Assembly: GCA_016788945.1 (NCBI GenBank)
Contig: JAEUSA010000212.1
Location: 1-13,321 of the forward strand
From: Leptospiraceae bacterium
GTDB taxonomy: Bacteria > Spirochaetota > Leptospiria > Turneriellales > Turneriellaceae
Length of the DNA stretch: 13,321 bases
Reading direction: 5' to 3'
This document shows, in pieces, positions 1 to 7,650 of the stretch. Within the stretch, counting starts at the first letter, position 1, and every line of letters starts with the position of its first letter. The notes below the pieces were generated by a model. It had not been told where the DNA came from. It did not search any database and was given only the letters and a program-made list of their open reading frames with translations. Made by a program: the position numbers and the translations under genes.

Positions 1-820
1 GATCGGCATCGGGGTGGGATTCATACTCGCAGGGTGGTTTGTCTACGATCTGCTGCAACGCTCGCCCTTAGGCAAAAGCCAGCTGGGTTTTGGGATTGTT
101 TTCTTTGCTCTCGTTATGGGTGCCACCTGGTATATCTGCCACACCTTCGGCGGCCGAGCGGCCTATCTGCATGTCGGCGCGATGCTCGGCACAATCATGG
201 TCGCGAACGTCTTCTTCGTCATCATACCCTCACAGCGCGAACTCGTTATTGCGAAAGAGCAGGGTCGTTTACCCGAAAAGAAAATGGCCGAGATGGCGAA
301 GAACCGTTCGCTGCATAACAACTACCTGACGCTGCCGGTGCTGTTTATCATGATTTCGAATCATTACCCGATGACGTTCTCGCACGAATACAACTGGGCG
401 ATCTTAGGCGCGATCTCGATGGGTGGGGCCTTAATACGCCACTGGTTCAATATGCGTGGCCAGGGGAAATCCGCCCCCTACCTGTGGGCCATCAGTGCCG
501 CCGTCTTCATCGCAGTGATCTGGTTCACGGCACCGAAAAAACAGGCTGCAGGCGCGCCCGTGGCCTTCGCAGAAGTCGATGCGATTATGGGTAAACATTG
601 CCGGGGATGCCACTCAGAAAAGCCAACGGACCAGATCTTCAAGATCGCCCCCAACGGCGTGAGATACGACACGCCCACACAGATCGCAACAATGGCCTCC
701 AAAATCAAACAAAGGGCGGTGGAAACGACTTCAATGCCCTTTGGGAACAAATCGAATATGACGGCCGAAGAGCGCACGCTTTTGGGCCGCTGGATCGATC
801 AGGGAGCGAAAATTGAATAA
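1..820 (+). CDS. puuD: Urate hydroxylase PuuD (membrane domain plus C-terminal cytochrome c), 5' end outside the window
   Basis: This is the C-terminal part of a PuuD-type urate oxidase, which converts urate to 5-hydroxyisourate in the inner membrane and passes electrons to a fused cytochrome c. The frame is open to base 2 with no stop, so the GTG at 14 is internal and the gene begins upstream; roughly the first third of a family-length protein (about 400 residues) is missing. Counting from that GTG, hydrophobic segments lie near residues 2-12, 25-43, 52-71, 105-117, 127-140 and 157-172. They are followed by a heme c motif CRGCH (C196, C199, H200) and a late Met-Pro segment (TTSMPFGN, about 228-235) that probably supplies the axial Met. 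The end (AEERTLLGRWIDQG) is typical of small c-type cytochrome domains. This is not the unrelated putrescine-pathway puuD. The following allB overlaps its stop codon, so the two are surely co-transcribed. Confidence 0.88.
   Translation, partial: IGIGVGFILAGWFVYDLLQRSPLGKSQLGFGIVFFALVMGATWYICHTFGGRAAYLHVGAMLGTIMVANVFFVIIPSQRELVIAKEQGRLPEKKMAEMAKNRSLHNNYLTLPVLFIMISNHYPMTFSHEYNWAILGAISMGGALIRHWFNMRGQGKSAPYLWAISAAVFIAVIWFTAPKKQAAGAPVAFAEVDAIMGKHCRGCHSEKPTDQIFKIAPNGVRYDTPTQIATMASKIKQRAVETTSMPFGNKSNMTAEERTLLGRWIDQGAKIE
801..806 (+). promoter_or_regulatory. Ribosome binding site that supports the TTG start of allB
   Basis: AGGGAG lies within the last codons of puuD, six bases before the TTG at 813. 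This spacing is ideal for a Shine-Dalgarno site. The next in-frame candidate, GTG at 834, has no comparable site, so the TTG is preferred. Confidence 0.55.
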
Positions 821-2186
821 CCCTCACCCGCGGGTGATTGTCTTCAAGAGTAAGCGCGTCGTCCTTCCTGAGGGAACCCGACCGGCGACCGTCGTCCTCG
901 AGGGAGAGAAAATTCGGGAGATACTGCCTTTCGAGGCAGATATCGGCTCATCCGACATCCGCATCATTGACTACGGTGATCTCGCACTGATGGCCGGCGT
1001 TGTCGATACGCATGTGCATATCAATGAACCCGGCCGCACCGAATGGGAAGGTTTTTCGACGGCAACGCTTGCGGCAGCAAAAGGCGGCATTACGACGCTC
1101 GTCGATATGCCACTCAACTGTGACCCGGTGACGACAACGGTGGCGGCGCTACAAAGCAAGCTTAAAGCATGCTCTTCGCTTCTGCACGTCGATTGCGGTT
1201 TTTACGGCGGCGTCATTCCGGGTAATACGGCAGAGCTTGAACCGCTGATCGATGCCGGAGTTCTCGGCTTTAAAAGTTTTCTAATCCATTCGGGCATCCA
1301 TGAATTTCCACATGTCGCAGAAGAAGATATACGGCGGGCAATCCCCATCTTGAAAAAAGGCGGAGTGCCCTACCTTATGCATGCGGAACTGGAGACCTCA
1401 CCCTCCCCACCGCCCTTAGGGGTGAGGTCGGGAGGGGGCAGTGAGGCCCGCCGCTATTCCACCTACTTGGCCTCGCGGCCGCGGCGTTGGGAGAACGACG
1501 CCGTCGAGTTGATGGCCCGCCTCGCCGGCGAAACCAATGCACACCTGCATGTGGTGCATCTGTCATCCAGTGATGCATTAGGTACGCTGCAAAGCGTCAG
1601 AAAAAACGGTGTGCCCGTGAGTGTGGAAACCTGTCATCATTACCTGACCTATTGCTCAGAAGAAATACCCGATGGCCATACCGAGTACAAATGTGCTCCG
1701 CCGATTCGCGAGCGAGAAAACCGGGAGAAACTTTGGCAGGCTCTCAAAGATGGTGTAATTGATTTTGCCGTGTCTGATCATTCTCCGTGCACGCCGGCAC
1801 TCAAAGAGAAAAGCACGGGCGATTTTATGAAGGCATGGGGCGGCATCGCCGGCCTGCAATTCAGTTTGTCGGTGTTTTACACCGGCGCTTTGGCGCGCGG
1901 CCTTGATCTCGCACAGGTCAGCCATGCATTGTCGGCGGCACCGGCAAAGTTTGTGGGATTGCAAAATAAAGGCAGCATTGCCCCCGGTAAAGATGCCGAC
2001 TTTACCGTATTTGATACACTGGCGAAGTTTCGTGTCGAACCGAGCATGATTGCCCACCGTCACGATGTTTCACCCTACATTGGTATGGAGCTTACCGGTA
2101 TGGTCAAGGCGACCTGGTTGAGGGGTACTTTGGTATTCGGTGAAGGTGCGGGCAACAAACCTGCAGGCCTTCCCATCTTGCGCTGA
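813..2186 (+). CDS. allB: Allantoinase
   Basis: A 457-residue amidohydrolase of the dihydroorotase/hydantoinase superfamily, close to the usual allantoinase length. It opens allantoin to allantoate. The binuclear metal site is visible: D65-T-H67-V-H69 followed by INEPGRTEWEGF (an allantoinase-type signature), the carboxylated lysine in GFKSF (K154), H190 in LMHAE, H249 in HLSSS, and the aspartate in SDHSPC (D322). The C-terminal GSIAPGKDADFTVFD is typical of the superfamily. The start is TTG at 813, overlapping the puuD stop by 8 bases, with AGGGAG upstream. Residues about 195-211 (TSPSPPPLGVRSGGGSE) look like an extra low-complexity insert encoded by a palindromic repeat. The insert lies just after the H190 metal ligand, in the loop before the conserved YLASRP..WE segment. 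The reading frame is intact through it, so the enzyme is probably functional. Neighbouring puuD and allC support allantoinase over hydantoinase. Confidence 0.93.
   Translation: MNNPHPRVIVFKSKRVVLPEGTRPATVVLEGEKIREILPFEADIGSSDIRIIDYGDLALMAGVVDTHVHINEPGRTEWEGFSTATLAAAKGGITTLVDMPLNCDPVTTTVAALQSKLKACSSLLHVDCGFYGGVIPGNTAELEPLIDAGVLGFKSFLIHSGIHEFPHVAEEDIRRAIPILKKGGVPYLMHAELETSPSPPPLGVRSGGGSEARRYSTYLASRPRRWENDAVELMARLAGETNAHLHVVHLSSSDALGTLQSVRKNGVPVSVETCHHYLTYCSEEIPDGHTEYKCAPPIRERENREKLWQALKDGVIDFAVSDHSPCTPALKEKSTGDFMKAWGGIAGLQFSLSVFYTGALARGLDLAQVSHALSAAPAKFVGLQNKGSIAPGKDADFTVFDTLAKFRVEPSMIAHRHDVSPYIGMELTGMVKATWLRGTLVFGEGAGNKPAGLPILR
1396..1436 (+). repeat. GC-rich palindromic element inside allB
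   Basis: CCTCACCC (1396-1403) is the exact reverse complement of GGGTGAGG (1420-1427). A second pair, CCCTCCC (1401-1407) and GGGAGGG (1430-1436), is also exact and overlaps the first. The two hairpins would be mutually exclusive or interleaved. The composition resembles the dispersed CCCTCACCC...GGGTGAGG type of intergenic palindromes seen in many bacterial genomes. Here it sits in frame in a coding region and encodes a Pro/Gly/Ser-rich stretch absent from typical allantoinases. Whether other copies exist in the genome cannot be seen from this window. Confidence 0.6.
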
Positions 2187-2276
2187 TAGATATCCGATAT
2201 ACCCCAACAAGACACGCCGAGGGTCACCTGCCCAAAACGGGCTTGTCCTGTTGAGTAGGGCGGTGCAGGAACGTCC

Positions 2277-4151
2277 ATGATCCGGAATTTGCCGATCGCC
2301 TTGCTGGCGCTCACCATCAGCTTCGCTGCGTGCAAAGAATCGCCGCCCCCGTATAAAGTTCCCGACGAACCGGGCGCAAATTCGGGTCCGACAAAGCCAC
2401 CGATTGTTCCTGGCATTGCCGGCGGGCAAATTGCCGCTCCATTGATTCCCTCGGCGCCCGCCACCGAACCGCCACACCATCCGGCAGCCGTCGACGACGC
2501 ACCGAAATTTTTTGAAAGCATCGGCACAACGCCGACCGAAGTGCAACAGGTTGCGGTGCAACAGACAGCGCCTGCGATTGCGCTGACATTCACTACTTCT
2601 CTCGTCGCACAGCCCGTGCAGACAAATAATGTCACCGGTACAATGTGGGATATCACCGGCAATTTTATGCCGGGTTTTCTCTGGGGTGTCGCGGTCGCCG
2701 CGCATCAGGTCGAAGGCTACAACACCAACAACGACTGGTGGTTATTTGAAACCTTCTGCAATAGCTTCTGGGAGGCGATCAGCACTTGTTTTCCGAAATT
2801 TATCCGCGACTCTGGTCGCGCGAGTGATCACTATAGCCTGTTCACCGACAGCGATCTTGACCGGGCACGCGATTTGGGTTCGAATACCTATCGCATGAGC
2901 ATCGAATGGTCGCGCATTGAACCGCAGAACGGTGTTTATTCTGCCAGCGCGACACAGTATTACCGCAACTATCTGACGAAGGTACGCGCGCGCGGCATGA
3001 AGCCGATGGTGACACTCTGGCATTTCACGCTGCCGCAATGGGCGCAAAAACCGGGTGTCTACTACGACATCTGGGGGCGCCATGACAATATGGATAGCTC
3101 GCTGGGTGGCTGGCAAAATCCGGTGATGGTGCAAAAGTTCGCCAACTTCGCCAAGTATTGTGCACAAAATTTCGGCGACCTCGTCGACATTTGGGTAACG
3201 CACAACGAACCGGTTGGAACAGTTATGGTAGGTTATATGGCGGGCTTTTTTCCACCGGGGTATCTGTTGAATTTTAATGGCGCAAAAGCAGCACTGCTTA
3301 ACCTGACGCGTGCGCACAATGCGGCATACGACGCAATTCACCAGTATGATACGATATCGGCACATCCCGGCCCGGCGGCGCAAGTGGGCCTTGTGCAGCA
3401 CTTTCGCTACTTCAGACCGAATAACCCGAACGACGCCGACGACATGAATGCGTTTCGCAAACTCGATTATTTCTATCACTACCACATGCTCGACGGCGCC
3501 ACATCGGGCCGCATCGATACCAATTGGGATGGTAGCGGCGATGAGTTGGTGGCTGGCAGTTCAAAGCTGGATTTCATCGGTGTGAATTATTATTCAACTT
3601 ACATGGTTGGCCCGAAGTACGCCGCGAACCTGCCTTTTTTTCTCGCGAGGGCCTACCCCGAGCTCGGTTATACGCCTTACATACCTGATAACAATTCAGC
3701 CAGCGTACCGCATAACTCGTTGGGTTGGGAAATTTATCCCGCGGGTTTCTATGAGACGCTCATGAAAGTAAAAAACCGCTACCACCTGCCGATTATGATC
3801 ACCGAAAATGGCATGGCCGACTCTGATGGCACGACCAATAAGCGTGCTCAATATATCATTTCGCACCTGCAGATGGCGCTCAAGGCCTACCGTGACGGCG
3901 CAGACATACGCGGTTATTATCTGTGGACTCTGACCGACAATTTTGAATGGCGCGAGGCCTTTCGCAAAGAAGCGCATTTCGGATTGTACAACGTCAACAC
4001 GAACGGGCGCGATGTCGCAGAAACGGGTGACTCGCTCGCGCGTACGCCGACAGCGGCCGTGGCAGCCTACCGGGCAATTGTCACCAACAATGGCATCTCG
4101 CAATCGCATATTAATACCTATGGAAGTTTTCCGCAATTGCCGAGACCATAA
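2277..4151 (+). CDS. GH1 family beta-glycosidase, predicted lipoprotein
   Basis: A 624-residue protein with a short lipoprotein signal (hydrophobic residues 6-17, lipobox FAAC with C19), a Pro/Ala/Thr-rich linker to about residue 125, and a complete glycoside hydrolase family 1 domain (about 131-600). GH1 landmarks appear in order: GFLWGVAVAAHQVEG (Q144 and E146 region), LWHFTLP (H249), the acid/base motif THNEP (N310, E311), NYYS near 437, the nucleophile motif ITENG (E510), and LWTLTDNFEW near 549-558. All catalytic residues are present, so it should be an active retaining beta-glycosidase at the cell surface or in the periplasm. The substrate cannot be read from sequence. AGGA stands six bases before the ATG. 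It lies 90 bases after allB and 33 bases before allC on the same strand, so co-transcription with the ureide genes is likely. GH1 enzymes are usually cytoplasmic or secreted at about 450 residues, so the lipidated, linker-bearing form is unusual. Confidence 0.92.
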   Translation: MIRNLPIALLALTISFAACKESPPPYKVPDEPGANSGPTKPPIVPGIAGGQIAAPLIPSAPATEPPHHPAAVDDAPKFFESIGTTPTEVQQVAVQQTAPAIALTFTTSLVAQPVQTNNVTGTMWDITGNFMPGFLWGVAVAAHQVEGYNTNNDWWLFETFCNSFWEAISTCFPKFIRDSGRASDHYSLFTDSDLDRARDLGSNTYRMSIEWSRIEPQNGVYSASATQYYRNYLTKVRARGMKPMVTLWHFTLPQWAQKPGVYYDIWGRHDNMDSSLGGWQNPVMVQKFANFAKYCAQNFGDLVDIWVTHNEPVGTVMVGYMAGFFPPGYLLNFNGAKAALLNLTRAHNAAYDAIHQYDTISAHPGPAAQVGLVQHFRYFRPNNPNDADDMNAFRKLDYFYHYHMLDGATSGRIDTNWDGSGDELVAGSSKLDFIGVNYYSTYMVGPKYAANLPFFLARAYPELGYTPYIPDNNSASVPHNSLGWEIYPAGFYETLMKVKNRYHLPIMITENGMADSDGTTNKRAQYIISHLQMALKAYRDGADIRGYYLWTLTDNFEWREAFRKEAHFGLYNVNTNGRDVAETGDSLARTPTAAVAAYRAIVTNNGISQSHINTYGSFPQLPRP

Positions 4152-4184
4152 TAGCATCTGCCAACGCACCATTGACGAAACATT

Positions 4185-5396
4185 ATGAATTACACACAAC
4201 TCGCGGCTGAAGCGCTCAGCCGTGCCGATGAACTGGCAACGTGCACTGAAGTGCCGGGCATTCTTAAGCGAACTTTTTTGTCTGAACCAATGAAAAAGGC
4301 ACACGGCCTCGTACGCGGCTGGATGCAAGAAGCCGGTATGTCGGTGCGCGTCGACGCCCTTGGCAATATTATCGGGCGCCTTTCTGGCAAAAACGATCAA
4401 GCTTTCTTAACAGGCAGCCATCTCGATACAGTACCCGACGCCGGAAAATATGACGGGATGCTCGGCGTGCTGATTGGCATCGCCGCGGCCAAGGCCATTG
4501 GAGCCAACAACCTTCCATTTCATTTCGACACGATTGGCTTCAGCGACGAAGAAGGGGTCCGCTATAAAATGCCCTACCTCGGCTCGCTTGCCGTAAGCGG
4601 CTTGTTTCAAGAAGAATTTTTCGCTCGCGTCGACGAAAATGGAATCACGATGGCCGACGCCATCAAGAACTTCGGCCTGAATCCCGCGGATTACCGAAGT
4701 GCGGCTTACGATTTCACCTCTGTCAAAGGTTTTGCCGAAGTACACATCGAGCAGGGGCCGGTGCTCGAAAAAGAAGATCTTGCGCTCGGCGCCGTCACCG
4801 GTTTAGTCGGCCAGTCACGTATCAAACTGTTTTTTCGCGGGTTGGCAAGCCATGCCGGCACAACACCGATGCCCGGCAGGCGTGATGCCTTTGCCGGACT
4901 CAGTGAGCTTTCAGTTTTTGTGGAGAAATATGCTCATTCAGTACCGCACCTTGTCGCCACGATCGGCATGGCTCAGGTTCGACCGGGCGGCGCCAACGTC
5001 ATACCGGGAGAAGTCTACTTCAGTTTAGACATCCGCCATGGCGAACAGGCAAAACTCGACGAGGCAACCGAAGTTATTCTTTCACAAGCGGAATACATTG
5101 CACGGCATCGCCATCTAACACTTGAAATTGAAACGCGTGAGGCTCAGGCGGTGGTAAAATGCGATGCGGCTTTGGTAGATAAGATGGCGGCAGCGATGGC
5201 CCAGCATGGTCATAAGAATTTTCGGTTGGCCAGTGGCGCGGGTCACGATACGGCAATCTTATCGAAGGTTACACCCACCGCGATGTTATTTATTCGCAGC
5301 CCCGGCGGCATCAGCCATAACCCGATTGAAACGGTGCAGGTTGAAGACGTGGCTGCCGCGATTGAGGTTTTTACAGAGTTCCTGAAATCGGTATAA
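4185..5396 (+). CDS. allC: Allantoate amidohydrolase (M20 family)
   Basis: A 403-residue M20-type metallohydrolase of the allantoate amidohydrolase / N-carbamoyl-L-amino acid hydrolase / ureidoglycolate amidohydrolase family, at normal length. Visible motifs are GSHLDTVPDAGKYDG (H79, D81, D90 metal region), FSDEEGVRY (E122/E123, bridging and catalytic acids), EVHIEQGP (H187), RGLASHAGTTPM (H223, dimer-domain substrate residue), SGAGHDT (H354) and SPGGISHNP (H378). It hydrolyses allantoate to ureidoglycine plus CO2 and ammonia. From sequence alone a carbamoyl-amino-acid hydrolase is possible. The company of puuD, allB, allE and allA makes AllC the better call. The ATG at 4185 has only a weak ribosome site. 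The gene ends 11 bases before the convergent oxidoreductase gene, and no clear terminator is seen in between. Confidence 0.88.
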   Translation: MNYTQLAAEALSRADELATCTEVPGILKRTFLSEPMKKAHGLVRGWMQEAGMSVRVDALGNIIGRLSGKNDQAFLTGSHLDTVPDAGKYDGMLGVLIGIAAAKAIGANNLPFHFDTIGFSDEEGVRYKMPYLGSLAVSGLFQEEFFARVDENGITMADAIKNFGLNPADYRSAAYDFTSVKGFAEVHIEQGPVLEKEDLALGAVTGLVGQSRIKLFFRGLASHAGTTPMPGRRDAFAGLSELSVFVEKYAHSVPHLVATIGMAQVRPGGANVIPGEVYFSLDIRHGEQAKLDEATEVILSQAEYIARHRHLTLEIETREAQAVVKCDAALVDKMAAAMAQHGHKNFRLASGAGHDTAILSKVTPTAMLFIRSPGGISHNPIETVQVEDVAAAIEVFTEFLKSV

Positions 5397-5407
5397 AAAC
5401 CGCGCCT

Positions 5408-6562
5408 TCAGGACTCTACCGCAAATGCCAGGCCGGCATATTTTTGCAATCGTTCGACGAGCGATTCTGCCATAAGGCCGCCCGGTGTGTAAAAACCACC
5501 GGGAGCTTTAACGTCGAGCAAAGCAAGCGCCGCTTCGGATATCATTTTGCTCGTTGAACCATAACCGGGGTCACGGTCACCCTTAACGGAGGTTCGCAGA
5601 TAGCGTCCATCGGGGAAGATACCGGTAAACACCACATCGTAAAAACCATTTTCCCGCTCTTCTTTTGACGGCCCGTCACCCGGCTTCAAACCTTTGCCGC
5701 TAAACGGGTTTGCCTTCGCCGCCGCATCGACCAGTGCGCGCGCGGCTTCACCGAGAGTCGTGAGCATCATTTCATCGTAGACAAAATTCTTTCCGTAGGC
5801 ATGGCCGAGCAAAAAGTTCGTACGGTGCACGTTTTTGGTGTTGATCGGCGCCATAACGAAAGGCGCGGCCCACACACCGAGTTCTTTGTCGTATTCGGGT
5901 ACGAGCCCATTGGGTTGTGACGGGCCTTCAAACCCCGGTGTCAGAGCAAATGGGTTATTGAGCAGGCTTAGTATCGAAGGATCTTTAATCGAAGCTTTGA
6001 GCGTGGCCTTCATACTCGCCATGGTGCCGCCCGAAGCGCCGCCCTGCATTTTTCGCACACGGCCTTTGACGCGCGGGGCAGGCGAGCCAAATTGTTTTTT
6101 TGCCTGCTGTTGCAGAAACCAAACGCCGAGGTCGAAAGGAATCGAATCAAAGCCGGCAGATAATACAATGTGCGCTCCGCTTTGTTTTGCTGCGGCCTCG
6201 TGCGCATCGATCATTTGCCGCGCCCATGCGGGTTCACCGTTCAGGTCGACGTAGTCGGTGCCGGTCGCGGCGCAGGTCTGTACGAGGTCTGAGCCGTATA
6301 GCTGGTAAGGCCCGACTGTGGTGAGTATAACGCGCGCGCTTTCGCACATCGCTTTGAGGCTTGCCGGGTTTGAAGAATCTGCTTCGATGAGCGCAATATC
6401 TTTTGCAGCGCCGATTTCATCGCGCACCTCGGCGAGCTTCGCCTTATTGCGACCAGCCATTGCCCAGTTCTTAATCTTGCGCCCGGTCAGGTATTCGGCA
6501 ACCAGTTTGCCGGTAAAACCCGTGGCACCGTAGACCACAAGGTCGAATTCTCTTTTAGCCAT
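5408..6562 (-). CDS. Saccharopine dehydrogenase-like NAD(P)-binding oxidoreductase
   Basis: A 384-residue protein with an N-terminal Rossmann fold: DLVVYGATGFTGKLVAEYL, glycine motif G12-x-x-G15-F-T-G18, and an AGRN segment near 36-39 at the end of the second strand. The late DPGYGSTSKMISEAALALL (about 331-349) is the hallmark of the SCCPDH / mycobacterial trans-acting enoyl reductase branch of the saccharopine dehydrogenase family. These are NAD(P)-dependent reductases, often linked to lipid metabolism. True saccharopine dehydrogenase activity is unlikely for this branch, and the substrate is unknown. The ATG at 6562 gives a proper family N-terminus although no ribosome site is evident upstream. 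It follows allA by 63 bases on the same strand and may be read from the allA promoter. I see no direct link to ureide catabolism. Confidence 0.85.
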   Translation of the reverse strand: MAKREFDLVVYGATGFTGKLVAEYLTGRKIKNWAMAGRNKAKLAEVRDEIGAAKDIALIEADSSNPASLKAMCESARVILTTVGPYQLYGSDLVQTCAATGTDYVDLNGEPAWARQMIDAHEAAAKQSGAHIVLSAGFDSIPFDLGVWFLQQQAKKQFGSPAPRVKGRVRKMQGGASGGTMASMKATLKASIKDPSILSLLNNPFALTPGFEGPSQPNGLVPEYDKELGVWAAPFVMAPINTKNVHRTNFLLGHAYGKNFVYDEMMLTTLGEAARALVDAAAKANPFSGKGLKPGDGPSKEERENGFYDVVFTGIFPDGRYLRTSVKGDRDPGYGSTSKMISEAALALLDVKAPGGFYTPGGLMAESLVERLQKYAGLAFAVES

Positions 6563-6625
6563 GGGGTTAATGGTTCAATCGGCAACGAAGCGTCAAAGGC
6601 AATATCTACCGGTAGTCCCAAAAGG

Positions 6626-7126
6626 TCATAACCGTATCTGTATCGGTAGTTTCAGGGTAAATTCTTCACAATCAAGCGGCGTGCCATCTTCCCACGCCAG
6701 CATCGCGAATTCAGCGGGCTGGTCTAGGGCGATGATCGGGTGATGCCAGACGCCGGCATTGTAGTTAATACCCTGCCCGGGCAGGCAAAGAAATGCCTGC
6801 AGCTGTTCGGTATCGGGTGAACCATGGCGCAAATTAGGCGCCGCAATGATCATAAAGCGGCTTACGATCATAGGCATAAATGCCTGCGTGTTTTGCGGAT
6901 GCCGTTCAAGCAACTTAATCGTAATAGGAGGCTCTAGCGGCGTGCTGCGAAAAACGGCAAGGTTCGGTTTTGCCTCGCTGCGTGCATTGCTAAGACCGGC
7001 ACACCAGTCGAAACGCACTGCCGTACCCTGATTGGCACTTGAACCCTGCTTGAGGCCGGCGCTGACAACCTGACCAAAAGGGGAAAATGCCTCAGCCGTC
7101 AATGGTTGTGCCTGTATTTGGTGCAT
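6626..7126 (-). CDS. allA: Ureidoglycolate lyase
   Basis: A 166-residue protein matching the cupin-fold AllA family at its usual length (about 160). It splits ureidoglycolate into glyoxylate and urea. Family landmarks are an N-terminal LTAEAFSPFGQVV, the segment LERHPQNTQAFMPM (about 83-96, ERHP and QAF conserved), an AFLCLPGQGINYNAGVWHHP stretch (GVWHHP conserved) and a closing DCEEF. The start at 7126 gives the expected N-terminus; no good ribosome site precedes it. It is transcribed away from the gene starting near 7225. A possible promoter on this strand lies at 7174-7203. It is on the opposite strand from the other ureide genes and about 1.2 kb from allC, so its expression may be separately controlled. 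Confidence 0.9.
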   Translation of the reverse strand: MHQIQAQPLTAEAFSPFGQVVSAGLKQGSSANQGTAVRFDWCAGLSNARSEAKPNLAVFRSTPLEPPITIKLLERHPQNTQAFMPMIVSRFMIIAAPNLRHGSPDTEQLQAFLCLPGQGINYNAGVWHHPIIALDQPAEFAMLAWEDGTPLDCEEFTLKLPIQIRL

Positions 7127-7173
7127 GCGCAGAAATGCATACGCGCATCGGCATGTCGTGTCATGCCAATTTT

Positions 7174-7203
7174 AGTTTACGTTACCGCACGGAAAACCGG
7201 CAA
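7174..7203 (-). promoter_or_regulatory. Possible sigma-70-type promoter for allA
   Basis: Reading the minus strand, TTGCCG (7203-7198) and TAAACT (7179-7174) are separated by 18 bases and point towards allA, about 50 bases ahead of its start codon. Both boxes match consensus at four of six positions. The match is suggestive only, since spirochaete promoters are poorly predictable by eye. Confidence 0.25.
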
Positions 7204-7224
7204 TTTCCCGGAGACTCATCGGCA

Positions 7225-7635
7225 GTGGCATCATATAGGAATTTCATTTTTTCTCCTGATGAGCAATCCGTCTTTTTTGAGAAATTGCAACAGGCCGTGA
7301 GAAATTTCTCAGCGCACAATAAAAAACCAGGCTCGCTCATGGTGGACGATAAACGGATTCGTCTCGAGTTTGGTCGCGAAGAATACTATTTCTACTTTCT
7401 CACCGCTGAAGGCGACGCTGTGGCTGAAGAATCGCGCGAAATTGCCGCAAACCACAAACAACGCCCCGAATCGGCTGCGATACAAAACTGCCGCTATCGC
7501 ATAGAATTTTATGGCGAAGATGATCAGAACATGGACTATTTCAATGATTTTTTCGGCCTGATGGAAGAAGTAAAGAAAATACGGGGAACAGTCATCTTTG
7601 ACTATCCTAATGCCCGTTTTTTCGGGGATACGTAA
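7225..7635 (+). CDS. Hypothetical protein, start uncertain
   Basis: I do not recognise a named family. The frame is open from an ATG at 7087, but that start overlaps the divergent allA, and the first 45 or so residues are compositionally poor. Candidate starts are ATG 7153 (no ribosome site), GTG 7225 (GGAG at 7210-7213) and an unconventional ATT 7246 preceded by AGGA. I chose GTG 7225, giving about 136 residues. The body is soluble, aromatic and acidic, with a FGREEYYFYF strand, a central Lys/Arg/Glu-rich loop, and a C-terminal part EFYGEDDQNMDYFNDFFGL followed by a helix and VIFDYPNARFF. It looks like a small alpha/beta protein. It is 15 bases upstream of the PilZ gene and probably forms an operon with it, so a partner role in signalling is possible but unproven. 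Confidence 0.7.
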   Translation: MASYRNFIFSPDEQSVFFEKLQQAVRNFSAHNKKPGSLMVDDKRIRLEFGREEYYFYFLTAEGDAVAEESREIAANHKQRPESAAIQNCRYRIEFYGEDDQNMDYFNDFFGLMEEVKKIRGTVIFDYPNARFFGDT

Positions 7636-7650
7636 GACAGGTGGGTTAAT

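Noticed and set aside
2230..2242. GCCC-AAAAC-GGGC hairpin between allB and the GH1 gene
   Set aside because: The stem is only 4 bases and no T-run follows, so it is not a convincing terminator.
2070..2705. Two long minus-strand frames over the allB end and the GH1 linker
   Set aside because: They overlap the allB C-terminus, the GH1 lipoprotein signal and the start of its domain, and arise from GC-biased codons.
2742..3485. Minus-strand open frame of 247 codons inside the glycosidase gene
   Set aside because: It is a shadow of a conserved GH1 domain with all catalytic motifs on the plus strand; the antisense product is Arg/His/Ile-rich with no recognisable motif.
5835..6254. Plus-strand frame of 139 codons inside the oxidoreductase gene
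   Set aside because: It is antisense to the conserved Rossmann-fold protein and rich in Ser/Arg/Cys with no motif.
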